From: Ananas comosus
Lineage: Eukaryota > Streptophyta > Magnoliopsida > Poales > Bromeliaceae
Assembly (NCBI RefSeq): GCF_001540865.1
Contig: NC_033627.1
Span: 3,346,071-3,410,070 of the forward strand
DNA length: 64,000 bases
Reading direction: 5' to 3'
Shown piece by piece: positions 1 to 13,237 of this stretch (position 1 is its first letter; each line of letters opens with the position of its first letter). Under the pieces are notes generated by a model. That model ran no database searches and was not told where the DNA came from. It was given only the letters and a program-made list of their open reading frames with translations. Position numbers and translations under genes: made by a program.

Positions 1-240
1 CACATTGTCTTTCAGACTCTGATTCAGCCGAGACTCGGTACATATTTTCGGCTGATTAGCCGGCTCTGATACCAAATATAACGATCCAGTCCACTAGCAA
101 CAATAACTCGGCAAAGCCTATCACTTTGTCTTTCAGACTATGACTCAGTCGAGACTCGCCACACATTTGCGGCTGGTGAACCGGCTTTGATACCAAATGT
201 AACGACCCAGTTCACTAGCAATAATAACTCGTTGGACCCA
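1..240 (-). repeat. LTR-retrotransposon remnant with a duplicated primer-binding-site region
   Basis: Two tandem copies of a unit of about 119 bp are visible. Each holds the complement of a plant initiator-tRNA-Met primer binding site: positions 62-75 read GGCTCTGATACCAA, and 183-196 carry the same with one change. On the minus strand each is preceded by a sequence ending GTTACA, as an LTR end should be. The extent of the LTR towards higher coordinates cannot be fixed, and no coding sequence is left. Confidence 0.45.
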
Positions 241-1035
241 AACACCAATCTAAAATGCTAAAACCTAATTATTATTGCTAGTGTCTAAGTCTTATATATA
301 TCCAATTACATTCCTATTTCTATCCGATATCGGATTATTGAGGTATGGCACAAGGATGTAATCTAGCCTTTTTCTCATGATTCTCCTTTGACTTTTATTT
401 ATCTTAATTTTACTTTTTTTAATCAGTAATTGTTAATAATATACGGGGCCTCTGGAAACTCTTTTTTATGTATCTTTTTGTTTACTTTTTATTAATTTAT
501 GATGATCTAAGGATACTTTTAGTTGCATATAGTTGCTCCAGCACAACAATTATAATTGTATGCAATTCCAAACATATTATTTGGTTTGGCGTACTCGAAC
601 CTAATTGTTGCAACTGAAAATATATAAGAATATTTAGCTGTAATAGTTAAAATTACGTCTAAATGGCTTGTTGCAATTGAAAATGCATGTACAAGGATAT
701 TTAGCTGTAATAGTTAAAATTGCGTCTAAATGGGTTGCGTTTTCAACTGTAATAATTAAAAATAGTTAAAATTACATCTCAATGGGTTTTACTTTCAACT
801 GTAATAGTTAAATAGAATAATTTTAAACAAAAGATAAATTTACTCATTTAATCACCCTTTTAAACAATAAATTATTTTTTTCCATCATTGTAGGCAATCT
901 TGTCATCGAATATATAAATTAGGCTAAAATACATAAAATCCTCCTGTCAAAATTTAATTTTTTATTTTCCCTCTTGTCATTTAAAAATCAACACTTTGCC
1001 CCATTGTAAACTGAAAAATATTCACTTCACCTCTT
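241..1035. other. AT-rich gene-free stretch
   Basis: No exon, RNA gene or bounded element is recognisable. A short motif with TTAAAATTGCGTCTAAATGG recurs three times at about 640-800. The first 130 bases may still belong to the LTR remnant on the left. Confidence 0.5.
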
Positions 1036-1554
1036 CACTACAACAGAATTAAGTTATAGGGACATATATTTGGGACACTTTTGTATAAATCTCTTATTTA
1101 TACCAAAACTTAAAAAAATATCTACTAATGTCTAAATATAAAGGCTAATCCAACCAAAAATAAAAGGTTACTCTATTCAACCCACCCCATCCAGCCCATT
1201 CGGCCAGATCACAAACAGAAAAGAAACAGAAAAAAAAATCGTCGACTACCATCTCCCCTTCTCCTCTCACTCAATCCACTGAAATGCTAGGCGTAGAGCC
1301 CTTTCCTCTTGTCCTCCTCTGCCGTCGCAGCCAACGTGGTAGAGTTTCGACGGTTGCTAAATGCTTAAATAAGTGTTGGTAAATTAGCAGCACTCTTATT
1401 AGATTATAGCGACACTCTTTAACTGTCACTATATACCTAGTGACTCCACATATAGCAAAACTTTTTAAAAGTGTCGGTAATTTAGTCAGCAGCACTTTTT
1501 TTTGACATGTACCAACATTTAAAAGTGTCGCTATAGATCGTTGTTGTTGTAGTG
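1036..1554. mobile_element. CACTA-type MITE
   Basis: The element opens with CACTACAACA and closes with TTGTTGTAGTG, the classic En/Spm (CACTA) termini. It is flanked by the 3-bp target duplication CTT at 1033-1035 and 1555-1557. Subterminal repeats of the type AAGTGTCG occur on both sides. At 519 bp with no transposase reading frame it is a non-autonomous deletion derivative. The ends are read directly; the superfamily follows from termini plus the 3-bp duplication. Confidence 0.85.
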
Positions 1555-4416
1555 CTTACCTTTAGTAATCAGTTAGGGCTCCGTTTATAAAACATTATTA
1601 TATATTTTTTTATGCCAAAAATGTTCTCAGTCTTATCTTTTGTGAATATTGTGAGGGGCAAAATGATGAAGGGCAAAATGATCATTTTGTCATCACAGTT
1701 TACACCATATCCCTCTGTGAATATTTTTTATTTTATAAGGGGGTAAAGTGTAGGTTTTTAAATGACGTTGGGGGGGAGGGGGGAGTGAAAAATCGAGTTT
1801 TGATAGAAATTTTTTTTGTAATTTAGCCTATAAATTAAGAAAGTTTATAAATATATGTTTTAATTATATGTAATGAAGTTAAATATTTTCAGTTGTCGCA
1901 TTTTCTACTATATCAAACTAAATAAGATACATATAGTAATACCTACTGTGTTTTTAGTTTTATGTATCTCTAATTATACTCTAATTACCATTACAACCAA
2001 CTATATAAACAGCTCCTAAATCAAATTATCTCCAACTGTGAATAACTACTTAATCTAATATAATCTAGCATATAATTTTACAATAAACATTAATTCTTAC
2101 AATTTTATAATAAAAATTGCTCTTGCATGGTAGAACAAAATGCCTAGTTGTTAACAAAATAATTAATCTACCCTGGCTTCTTTAACTGAAAAACAGTTAC
2201 AAGTTTAATATTTAATCGAATAATTAACCAATTTAACGATATTGTTGTTGTACTAAAATGGAATAATTCAGATCAAAGCAAATAAATAAAATAATATTAT
2301 CAAGCGATACAAAGACTAGTGGCCAATTTTTTCTTTTTTAAAAAAGAACCCATTATTTCGGGTGTTTTAGTAAATCTCTACTTATAAAAGTTCATATGTG
2401 GTTGAATTTAAAGTTTAAAAAGTTGGAACTGAGTAGAGTGTGAACTATCTCATCCGTTCGTACGACTGTTTGGGCTCGTGATCCACCGTTGATTTTTCCT
2501 CTCCCTCTCTATGTTTTTTTTTTTTTTTTTTCTTCTCCATTCCTTTTCATCAATTAATGATAACACTGAGAAAAGTCATCTCTTTTGCAATTTTCTTGCT
2601 TTTAATAAATAGGATTATAGTGATTGAATACTAAGTTATTGGACATTGGGACTGAATGAGTCTTCATGTGACTACAACGTCTTATAATTTACAAGTACGA
2701 CGTGTAAAAATAGTGACATACTGTTTTTTACGATGAGCACGCAAACTAAAACAAAAAATAGCAAAAGTAAAGTAAACAAATCACAAATAAAAAATAAAAT
2801 AAATATAAAGATTTACGTGCAAATTTTTTTTAGAAAAAGTATTACGAGTGAAAAAAAAAAAGAGAACTTTACGTACCATGCAAAAGAGAGCACAATGTTT
2901 TGAAGATTACAATACGTTTCATCGTGTTTAGGGTAAAAAAGAAGAAGAAATTTTTTTAACAGGTTCTTCTTAACGGGTGAGATTTGTACTGGGGGAGCCG
3001 GAGCCACAGACATCTATATTTCCTTCACAATTTATTTTTTCAAAAAGAATATGTCGCATTGCGGAGCTGTCGACGAGTTGAAGGTTCAAAACTGAAATCG
3101 ATTACCTAATTTTGAGATACATCTAACACAATGAAATATTATAGTAAAAATACAATTTTTCTTAGCAATATTTTAATTTCAAATTATGTTTAAAGCAGAT
3201 CTTTATTATTTTACATAACTCAATAAGATATTAATGAAAAAAAAATCTTACATAGAATTAATACTTGCTCCAAATAAAGCTTTCTCGATTGCAGTGTCCT
3301 CGTGAAGATATATAGTCATGCATGTGCATATGAATTTTCACAAATAGAAATAAATTGATGTGACACAAATATTAAATCTATGCGACAAGAGGAGAAATAA
3401 ATAAATAACGAGAGAAAAGTAAACCAATTATTTTTTCCGTAGAAAATGACAAACTATTTGGTGATGACTTGTTCAGCATTGAATATTACCAGACCCGTTC
3501 AATATTGAATATTACCGGACGCGACCGGGAAACAGGAGTTGAAATAATATATCTAAAAAATATAAAAATATACGTGCAAGTATATGTAATAATTATTTTA
3601 GTAGTTAATCTCAATGCAATATCATATTTATCTAAAAAATTATGATAAAAATTAAATTTTTTTAAAAATAAATTAATTTTTTATATTTTATTCAAAAATA
3701 TCTGTCATATTGTAAACTCAAGTTTAAATAATTATTGTCTAATTTTATCTTTTCTTTTTACATGCATTAAATATTTCTCTATATCTTTCCAATTCTATAT
3801 ATACACTGAATAATTATTAGTAGATTAGTAGATCTTAAAAAAAATATAGAATGATATAGAAATACTTTAAAAAAATGGTTATTTGTTGGAGAGAAAAGAG
3901 GAATTAGAACTAAAATTTTTTTTTTCTGCTAAAAAATAGGTCTATCAATAAATCCAAATTCAAAATACATACTTTTATATATAGTATAGATTTGCTTTTA
4001 TATTTCTCAGAGTAAACTGTAGAAACTGTAGAAATTAATGGAATCCGTGGAATCTATGAAATGTGATAGTTTTATTTCTCATTTTTTGACAGCATGTAAC
4101 GCATATTTTTCAAGCCCGAGGCCGTGTCAAAATAATTGAACGTGTGGTTCGGGCTGGCTTGTTGCCAGAAATTAGAAAAGAAAATGAAATGCCCCGACCA
4201 AATATAACCCCAAGCGTCCAAACCTAGCTAGCAAGGCTAGCTAGGCTCACTTTTCGCGGCAAAAGCTATATTTACAAATGACAAAAAGAACTAAATGAAA
4301 ATATTACCACGATAGGTTATATATATTTTATACTAATATATAATACAATTGTATGTAAAAATTATTAGAAACTTATATAAAATATATGTACGTGAATATA
4401 AAAGCATTGTGCACAC
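1555..4416. other. AT-rich gene-free stretch
   Basis: Almost three kilobases without a supportable gene. A T-run lies at 2515-2531. Short open frames here lack codon structure or family resemblance. A small direct repeat around AATATTGAATATTACC is seen at 3480-3525. Confidence 0.5.
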
Positions 4417-4599
4417 TAGGGGTGTAAACGAGCCGAACACGAGCGAGCTGGGGCCGGCTCGTGTTCGACTCGTTTAATAAACGAGTCGAAAAATTTAGCT
4501 CGTGTTCAGCTTGTTTACTAAACAAGCGATTCGATCTCAAGTTCATTTCGAATCGAACACGAGCTTGCTCGCGAACAGCGAGCTGGATTGCTACCCCTA
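4417..4599. mobile_element. hAT-type MITE (183 bp)
   Basis: The termini are TAGGGGTGTA and the inverted CTACCCCTA. The 8-bp target duplication GTGCACAC is perfect (4409-4416 and 4600-4607), as expected of the hAT superfamily. The inside is a set of GAACACGAGC-like repeats on both strands, so the element can fold on itself. No coding capacity. Confidence 0.9.
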
Positions 4600-5157
4600 G
4601 TGCACACTCACAAGCACATGCATGACTACATGTACGGTTTTGGATTTCGGGCCAGGGCCTACCTGTAGCTGTCCTCTGGTACCATCACGTATGAAGTTCT
4701 TGGGGATACATCTAAGCAGGACGGGCGATCCACCTGGCTGGTGGCGAGTCAGCTCACGTTCGACTTATTAATAAATAAGTTGAATACGAATTGAATCTTT
4801 CAGCTTGATATTTCAACGGACCGGTTCGTATTCGGTTTGTTTAATAAACGAAAGAAGATGAATCGGTCTCAGCTAGCTTGTATTCCTCAGCTAGCTTGTA
4901 TTCAGCTCGTTGATAGCTCTACTTCTAAGGCTTATTTTCGAATTGCAAGGAGAATGTATATATGATTTGAAAGCGCGCTGAAAAAAATATTCAATTTAAA
5001 TTTCTAAAAAATATTGTAGACCAAGATAACACTGTTATGATATTATTTCTACTAGAAAATAAAGAATCATAATTTTTATATATTTTTATCTAGCCTTTTT
5101 TCTATCATTTTGTATTAGAAAACTATCAATATCAAAATGTCCTTTAAGTTGTGCCAC

Positions 5158-5160
<3 letters not shown>

Positions 5161-5218
<58 letters not shown>
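5161..5218. repeat. (TA)n microsatellite
   Basis: About 29 uninterrupted TA dinucleotides. Confidence 0.95.
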
Positions 5219-5220
<2 letters not shown>

Positions 5221-5336
5221 CAGAGATATTGCGCAATAATAGATGCATTTTTCATAAGCCATGTAAAGAAGATGTTTTAATTGACAATATGTTTAATTAA
5301 TTGAGAAAAACATTTTTTTCATCACCAATTTTTTTT

Positions 5337-5570
5337 GTCTTAATTTAACCACGATGGCCCGGCCGTCAGGTTCCATCGACAATTTATGGTGGATATTGGC
5401 ATGGACGACCTTTATTAAGGGACTAAATCTGCTTTAATTTATGGCTCGCATTTAACCCTCAAGTTTAATATAGAATATTTTTAATGTGTATATACACATA
5501 CTTATGTGGTAATTAAGACGCTAAAGAGTGCATTCGGTTATGAAATAATATTTAAAGGCATAAATATTCT
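5337..5570. repeat. Dispersed block shared with 27.7, 34.4 and 60.0 kb
   Basis: The block contains GACAATTTATGGTGGATATT, then TTAAGGGACTAAATCTG, then CCTCAAGTTTAATATAGAA. The same order of motifs is seen at 60010-60200, and partly at 27700-27780 and 34385-35000. In the last two places it lies directly upstream of exon 1 of the small-peptide genes. Copies here and at 60 kb may therefore mark former members of the same array. This is inferred from shared sequence only. Confidence 0.6.
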
Positions 5571-6664
5571 TATTCTTGAAATAATTATAGATGTGATGCA
5601 TTTATAAATTGACAATTTTAATAATAGATGTGATGCATTTATAAATTTAACGATATAAAACAATTCAAATCAGATAAAATTTTTATAAATTTTTTTTTTT
5701 ACTATTTAGAATAAGATCAATATCTCTGATTTTAAATTCAAATCTTCTATCATCATTTTTTATAAAATTTTTATTTTCAGCCGTTTATTTTTAAACTACT
5801 CATTTGATAGATAAATGATGTCAAAAAATTATAAAATTTAGAAAATGGTAATAATCATCGTGGGAGCGAGTCTCCTGAAAATTGATGGTCAAGCAAGGTA
5901 GGTCAACTCTGCGTTAATACATGAGGATGTCGTCATCAGCGAGATATTTGCTTACCCTTTCAGGTTTTAATATGAACTGACACAGTTTTATGTTGTTTTG
6001 ATAAGAACGTTGTTTGGTATTAGTGTTTAGTATGCTTAAAAGTTTCAAGGAGTATACTGGTGGTGGATGTGGCTATGCTTTTTGCAGAAGCCCTGCGTCC
6101 TTACAATAATTCTATGGGTCCTAAAACTGCTGTAATTATAAATTATTAATGCAGTATGAAATATCATATCAATTTGATAACTTTGAGGATTTAAATTTAC
6201 TAGGTTAAATTTACTTCTTTTTTTTTTTTTCTTAGACACGGTTACCTGGTACAACAGTTTATAAATAAATCACAAGCTACTAAATTAGCATATGGCGGCA
6301 CAGTAGTTAGCTAGCCAGGTATGTGCGGATCGTAGAACATGAAGCCCACCATTAAGGAGATCTCTTGCCATTCCTCTTCTAACGAATAGTGTAGTATCAC
6401 CATCAGAAACCGCAGAAGACTGGAGCACCTGCCAAATGTCAAAAAAATCAATGACAAGATATCTCGATAAAGACCATGTTCTAAAGCTTCTGAGTTTCTA
6501 ACCCCCCATTTTCCCTCTTCCAATTGCCGCTACTTCCGAAAATAACTTTTACTTGGAAAATAACTTTTAATCCGAGAAAAGTTGAAACATTGGTAGGAGT
6601 GAAAATGGGCTTTGCAATAGGAAATAGCGCTGAGGGTCACAGAGTACAAAATGATTCTCTTTAA

Positions 6665-7125
6665 GGGCGTGTTTGGTTCGTTTTTTTTTCACCTGAAGTC
6701 GGAATCGGAATGGACGAATCTGCTTGTGGGTGTTTGGTATGCAGGAGTCCCATTCCAATTCCGATTCCCGAGTGGAATGGGAATCCCCCAATTACCTTTT
6801 TTTCCAATCCGACCTAGGAGGTCAGATTGAAAGTTGAATCCGGACGGAATGGATATTTACTCGGATTAAATTTATTTTTTCAACTTTTTAAATTAAAATA
6901 AGAGTTTAAATTTAGAAATTAAATATACAATTTTAAATTTTAATTTAAATTTGAATTAAAATTAAAATTTTATCAAGTATTTCGAATCTAACTTATGAAT
7001 TTGAATTTAAATTAAATTTTAATTTATATAAAGTTTTATTCAAATTTTATTTAAAAACTTAAATTAAATTTATAGATTCAAATTACATTTTAAATTGTAA
7101 TTTTAAGTTTGAATTTGAATAAATC
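6665..7125 (-). mobile_element. PIF/Harbinger-type MITE, truncated by an assembly gap
   Basis: It begins GGGCGTGTTTGGTTCG after TAA and matches, in reverse orientation, one end of the complete 810-bp elements at 25193-26002 and 39811-40620. It includes the signature stretch with GGAATCGGAATGG and the long AT-rich interior. It runs into the N-run at 7126-7134. The other half, about 350 bp if the element is complete, is missing from the assembly. Confidence 0.75.
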
Positions 7126-7134
7126 NNNNNNNNN
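7126..7134. other. Assembly gap
   Basis: Nine N. The gap interrupts a MITE, so the nominal size is not the true size. It lies just past the last recognisable exon of the SET-domain gene. Confidence 0.95.
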
Positions 7135-7181
7135 CACAGAATAAGGCTACACATTGATTTGCCAGGGAACCAGAGAATTAC

Positions 7182-10100
7182 CTGATCATAAATGTTGTTT
7201 GGAACAGTAAAACCAAAGTCTAGGAGGAGAGTAGCATTAGAGAACTTCCCATATCTTATCATAACCTGGAAACACAATTAACAAATTAAAATGATACTTA
7301 CATTATTAGGACTTTGTCACCAATTCATTAAATGAACTTCAACATTGACTAAATAACGAGTTAAACTATAGGCTGCTTAAATCTTTGCCAAGAGATCAAG
7401 CACAAGTTAGAAAAGAGAAAAGAATATTAAAGAATAAATAAAGCTCTACTACAACCTCATTTAATTATTGCGAAAGATTTAACAAAAGCAAGAAAAAAAA
7501 GAAATGCAACTAATGCAGTCAAGCAAAATGATACCAGTTCACCAACACCGTAATCCCTATCAGCAAGTACCTGTACAACGTTTTGCAAGCATCAATCAGA
7601 AACTGAATGTCTTGGAGTTTTATAAACTTTTACCACGATCAGAATCAAGCAAAATAGATGGCAAGTTAGAATTTGAAGTCATAGAACTTACTTCATCCAA
7701 CGGAAACATTTAAGATTAGCATGATGTACATAGAAAAGACTAGAAGAATGAACAAATTTAAAGACTATTTCTTGTTACTTACACCAGCAAACAGAGAGTA
7801 CTATCATTTGAAGGACAAATCACGTGAAAGCAAGCCTTCAACTTTTCAAACCCTGAAATACAAGAACTTGGCATCCTAGAAGTGAATATTTTTTGTTTGC
7901 TTAAAAGAATGCCACAACTTTGTTTAATTGCATATTTGTCCACTCCAAAGATTCAGGTATGTGAAAAACATTAGCTGATATTAGGTATTTATAAAACGAA
8001 TTTTCACATCCATAAAATTTAAGCTACTTCTTCACTGACTTGTTGTACATACAAGTAATCTTATGATACCACTGGAAATAACAGCCCTCACAATTCAAAG
8101 CATGTGGGCTTCCTGGTTAAGGTCCAATTTATGTCCAAATAGCTCATAAGCTCATTATTATCACCCAAGCTTTTCTCCAATATTATAAAACTGTCTACAG
8201 CCCAACTGAAAAATGGAGGTCTTAATAACATGAATTGACTTCTGCAGTCGACTATACTGGCATCACCCCTTCAGAAACTACTTATACTTTCCAGTAAACA
8301 AAATACAAAACAATAGAGAGTCTTAACCATTTTCAGTCATAAAACCAATTGGTATAAACTTCATTCATGAGTTGGCCAGCCAAGCAGGAAATCGAATGAA
8401 AAAAAAGAGACTAGTACCTCTGAAATTTCTTTGTAGTCATCACTTAGTAACACGGAATCTGAAGTACCATCATGATTTAGGAAATCTGCAAATGAGATCT
8501 AAAATTGGCTATTCAGATTGCAAATATGAAATGTAACGCATCACATATTTTATCCTTCACACACCAAAGAAAAAAAAGAAGAAAAAAAGACGTAAGATAA
8601 AGAAAAGGAAGTCAAGGAATCATACCAAAGATACGCCTTTTGAAGTCTTCCAAGCTCGAGATGAAACTGCATGAATTGCATAAAAAATTAGCTTAAGATT
8701 TAGCAAAAGAAATAGACAGGAGTGGAATGAAGCACATATTGTTCAATCATGAAACCATGTACAATAAGCAATATGATCATAAAAATTAGGGAGACTTTAA
8801 AACCTCCCCTAGGACTTGCCGTGAAGTTAAGAATGAGCATGCGATAATCACATAACTTATTTTAATTATAATAAATAGGGATTGAATTCTTTAATTTTAT
8901 TTATTCTTCTAATATATAGCTGTTGGATGGGTCGCTTAATTGCCACTTGCTTTGTTCGAAAATCATTTTAACAAGAGGAGTTAACGGAAAACCAGAGAAA
9001 GCAACCATAGTAAAGCACTCACTTTGAAATACATGGTGGTAAAGTAGAATTAAGTTCCAATAGTCCAAAGCAGAGTAGAAAAGGATGACACAAAAACTCA
9101 ACCTGATAAAACTGATGGTCAAACTTTATCATATGACACTTCAGCCAAATACACTAATGCTAACGTGTATGTCTTCAAAATCCCTAAAGAATTTCTACTA
9201 TATTTAAACACACATACAAAAGGTGGGATAAGAAAGCACAAAGGCACCCAAAATCCCAAGTTCACAAGTTCACAACCTATTTGCCAGGCCAATAGTGGCT
9301 TCTAACTGTAGGAAGGCTCAGGTTTTCACCTATCAGGATGCTAGATAACTCCTAAATAATGTGAAATTTGACATTTTAAAGGATAGAAAAATCTCGTGAT
9401 ATTCTAAGATGCAACAAATATGTAAGATCTGAGTGCCGTGAAAACTGCGTAAGTTCACCTTTCACAGTAAGCGAAAGTGCCAACAAATCAACCTAGTGTA
9501 GGGTAAAGGACAAATAGTTAGAATACATTGCAACATTACATTAATGTATAAACACTTATTCAACATTACGGACTTTAGACATCGCAATAATAGCCAAGTG
9601 CAATTGTAGCTTACCCAAAGCACATGCATGCATGAAATTCTCCAACCTGAGGTCACCAAAAATCTGAGGGAAACACTCCAAAGCCTAAAGATATTTAAAT
9701 AATAGATCAGCCAACTAAAAATGGAGAAATTTTAACTTTAACTAGAATAAGATAGTTTGAATCATCATCATGAACGAATAGTATCTACATAAATCATCTC
9801 TCAGCACCAGAATTCAAGATGAAGAAAATAAGGTGGTAAGACAAGTTTTCTTGCAGAGGGTGCCAGAGTCTACCGTTCTATTGAATATTAAAACTATTAA
9901 ACCCAGGTGAATTTGCATAGGTTTGCTTACTATGTAAAACTATTCTTCTATATTGTGCGCGAACTGCATGACATAATTCTATATATGCTTTTGAGAAAGG
10001 AGGAAAAATTAGAAGAAACAAGAAAAAAAAAAGAAGCTGATATTGAAAACCTGAAGAACCAAATGACGATATTTTATATTTGGCCCATGCATTACATGAT

Positions 10101-13046
10101 TAGTAGTACGACTCTGAAACTACATCACACTTGGCAAAAGTGAATATAGCTCCCATCAAAGATCAAAAGTGGCTTATAGAAAGAAATTAATACCTCTTAC
10201 TTTTCATTACAGAACCGGTTCTGAACCATATGATTTCAGCTTGATCTTTTCGCTCATTTAGAAACCAAACTATACTAGATAATAGTTATAGCAATTGCAT
10301 CTAAACAGACACTCAAGTCCTATCATTTCTTTGCTATCCATGGTTAAGCCCTCATTTCTATACTATACCCAAGGTTGTCTGTTAGCAAGGAAGAAATATG
10401 AAAGATAAGATGAATATTTCTAAGATCCTATCATCTACAACTAAAAGAAATCATCTTAAAGCATATTATTGGGACAAGATAGCCAAAAGACAAAAAAATT
10501 GGAAGAGACACAGATGTAAGATAAGCTAGCAATTAAATGAAGATTTTAGAAAGTATTACAAACTGGTTTAAGAGCTAAAAATTCCTTCTCAATGTTTGCT
10601 TTGTGCTCAAAAGTTTCCTTGTAAACTGGGCTTTGACTTATCATCTGCAGGTCATCATCACTCCAGAATATCTGTAATGTAATATAAAACTGCAATACTC
10701 AATATTAACAGTACTGCAGTACCGAATGTGATTTCCTAGTGCTAAAATAAGACACATCAAAAAATAATGACGGAGGATGCAGAAGCCACAAGAATAACTT
10801 CCTACCACATTTTCATATAAAGAACAAGAATTTCCAAGCAAAAACCATTTATAAATATTAACAAAAGATAACACGCATACTATACCCAGATATAAGAATT
10901 TTTAAATTGTATGTCTAGCAGTTTGATAATGCTTTTAGCCTTTCTGATATCAACAGATAGTACATGCAGCCCATGTTTAAACATGTACTTCTTGTAGTAC
11001 CACATTCTTATAAATCTTTACTAACTCTAATTTGTAACACAAAAGTGAGGATGTAAGCCGCTATGAAATCCTGTTCCCTCCAATTCTAAATGAAAAAAAG
11101 GAGAAAATGAAAACGAAAATTTTGGATAGCCACAAGCTAACAACCTTGTTTACTAAGTGCCATTTAGTCTTGGAAAATAATTTTTTCCAGTTATTCAAAT
11201 CTTGCATTTTCATACGAAATGATTGTGGGGAAAAGAAAATGCAGCACAATATGTAGGTCAAATACTAGCTAAAATATAGGTATAATTGCAATTATTGAGA
11301 CCATTTCGCAACAACCTTTCAACTGCTAAGCAATTATCATTCTCTTAACTGGAGTACCGTGTTATGCATCTCATCCATTTGAGGGAGACTAGTAATATAG
11401 GCCGCTCATCCAGATTCCTAATGAAGAAGAAAAAGATGATAAGTTGAATATCGTGTTTTCCAAAATAACAGAAAATTAATGTCACACAGTAATTGGCCTC
11501 GAAAAGGCAAGATTAAGCACGAACTAGGATGTAACACATTTTCAAAAAACTAATACCATTTCCAGTTTCTGCTCTGCCATAAGTACCACGGCAACAAATG
11601 ACACACTTCCAACACCATGATCAATAAACGGGGAGATTTTCGAAGGGAATTTATCTGAAGTGAGATGCTGCATAATGGAAGTCAATTGTAATGCCTCCAC
11701 CCCAAATAAAATGTCCGGAAAAACAGGTGCAGAAGACAATTGGAGCTTACAACACTGTAAGGAACCTTCAGCATACAATCTCCAGCTTGTATTGCCTTTG
11801 ATGCATACAATGATCTGCATTCAGTAAAAGACAGATCACATGAATTGGCATCCCATTGTATAAGCGCATAAAATTCACATGTATAACTTGTGTTGTGAGA
11901 CAATGAATTAGTTCCACCCTGCAATAAAGAGTTGAAGGAATCAAAGCAAACTAAAGCAATCAAGAAAACAACACAAGAAACTATGAAAAGAAAAAAATTC
12001 AAAGTTAGAATCGGACAAAGCAAGTGTGAGAGTAAAGTGAAACAAAGAAAAAAAAAATCAACATAACATAGAAAAGAAAGCACTTATAACCTGCCAAAGG
12101 CAGAATTTCCAACCGATAGCACCGAGGATATCTCAGCGCCTGCTTTTTGTTGCAACCATGGCAAGAATTCACAGCATTCATTGTTTATCTAGCAAGCCTG
12201 AAAAGTAACAAAGAGATAACAGAGTAATTCCCTGAAAATTTCAAAAAAAAAAAAAAAATCCTAGTTACAACAATAAGAAATGACAGTGCAAGATTATGGT
12301 AATTTTTAAATATGGCTAACTCTCAGAACTCAGAAGATGATCTGTTACAGGTAACCTTCGAAAGTCAAAGGAGCATGGCATTGGCCATTCTACTAATAAT
12401 CTTTCTTGGCCGAACAGTTCCCTATATAGACAGACACCTTGGAGTTCGAAAAGGCTAACACTAGAGATAACAAACAGGGCTACGCCTAAGGCATGGTAGA
12501 TTTCACAAACCTTCATGATGTTAATTGGCATTTCAGGTGCAATAGACCTTCCAAATATTTACTTCTTGCAACTCCAATTAATGAATGAGATTAGACAGAA
12601 CATGGCGATAACCAATTAAACAACTATCACAAGCAGATATGACTTCATGCAACAAGAAACTTATCAAACGATATCTATCTGATCAGTAACTATCATCTTC
12701 AACAATCTAATGCTCCGTATGATGCTTATAGTGAGATAAAACCATTAATACAAGACCAACGATCAATTCGATCGTCCAAACAGCAAAATGTGACATATCT
12801 AAGCCAAAGTAAACAATAAATCGTAATCCACGAACACCGAAACCCTAATCTGGTCGAACCGATCTCAAGCAACCTAATAGATCAACGATCCGATGAATCG
12901 CCCCCACGAAATTGTTCATCTCACCGAAACCACCACAAGAACTCGCGATTTTACGCTCTCTCGATCACGCTAGGGTTCGTGCGACCAAATTGCGCGACGG
13001 GGACAGAGAAGGAAACGAAGAAGACAGTAGGAGGCGAGGTAGAACT

Positions 13047-13087
<41 letters not shown>

Positions 13088-13237
13088 GCGAACCTTCGAA
13101 GAAAAAGAGTGTGCGAGAGAGGAGAGATCGCGACGGAGACGAGGAGATGGAACGATCGAGGAGAAGCGGAGGCGGGAGTGACGAGCGATTCGAACTCCGG
13201 AGACCATTCTCGCACTCTCCTCCACATTTCGAGCCAC
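7182..13237 (-). pseudogene. SET-domain protein, Rubisco-LSMT/SETD3-like, with an internal stop and missing 3' end
   Basis: Eleven exons can be joined with consistent phases: 13237-13094 (putative), 12188-12091, 11814-11751, 11667-11557, 11417-11358, 10671-10564, 9684-9615, 8666-8626, 8498-8418, 7570-7535 and 7265-7182. Their sum is 897 nt, 299 codons. The family methylates lysine or histidine in target proteins. Recognisable blocks in order are EFLPWLQQKAGAEISSV, SKAIQAGDCMLKVPYSV, IFWSDDDLQMISQSPVY, SSRAWKTSKGVSL, the SET core FADFLNHDG, and VMIRYGKFSNATLLLDFGF. Exon 1 is Ser/Arg-rich, like an organelle transit peptide. The TATA-like site at about 13260 is so close to the first Met that the Met at 13207 may be the real start. 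In exon 11417-11358 the reading is ESG-stop-AAYITSLPQ, with TGA where the family has Trp. The C-terminal substrate-binding domain is absent: after 7182 come the gap and a MITE. It may be a pseudogene, or a real gene with one sequence error whose 3' exons lie in the unassembled part. Confidence 0.7.
13048..13084. repeat. (GA)n microsatellite in intron 1 of the SET gene
   Basis: About 18 GA units. On the gene strand this is a CT run just after the exon 1 donor, so it reads as intron or leader sequence. The open frames across it are repeat artefacts. Confidence 0.9.

Larger units (their letters stand above)
4600..6664. other. Gene-free stretch with microsatellite and dispersed block
   Basis: 4650-4920 contains a degenerate sequence with repeats like TCAGCTAGCTTGTATTC. 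It resembles the interior of the neighbouring hAT MITE but has no clean ends. A (TA)n microsatellite and a dispersed block are listed separately. An exon-like stretch with a good minus-strand acceptor near 6430 was not accepted as a gene. Confidence 0.45.

Noticed and set aside
6303..6430. Exon-like minus-strand stretch with a good acceptor (TTTGGCAG) and a frame VLQSSAVSDGDTTLFVR
   Set aside because: It does not resemble the missing C-terminal part of the SET protein, and nothing joins it to other exons.
7504..10143. Plus-strand frames at 7504-7713 and 9907-10143
   Set aside because: Antisense or intronic to the SET gene, with no family resemblance.
11743..11750. Apparent 8-bp frameshift insertion in the SET gene after KVPYSV
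   Set aside because: It is the donor of an 83-bp intron (GTAAGC to ATGCAG, 11750-11668); with it removed the frame is clean.
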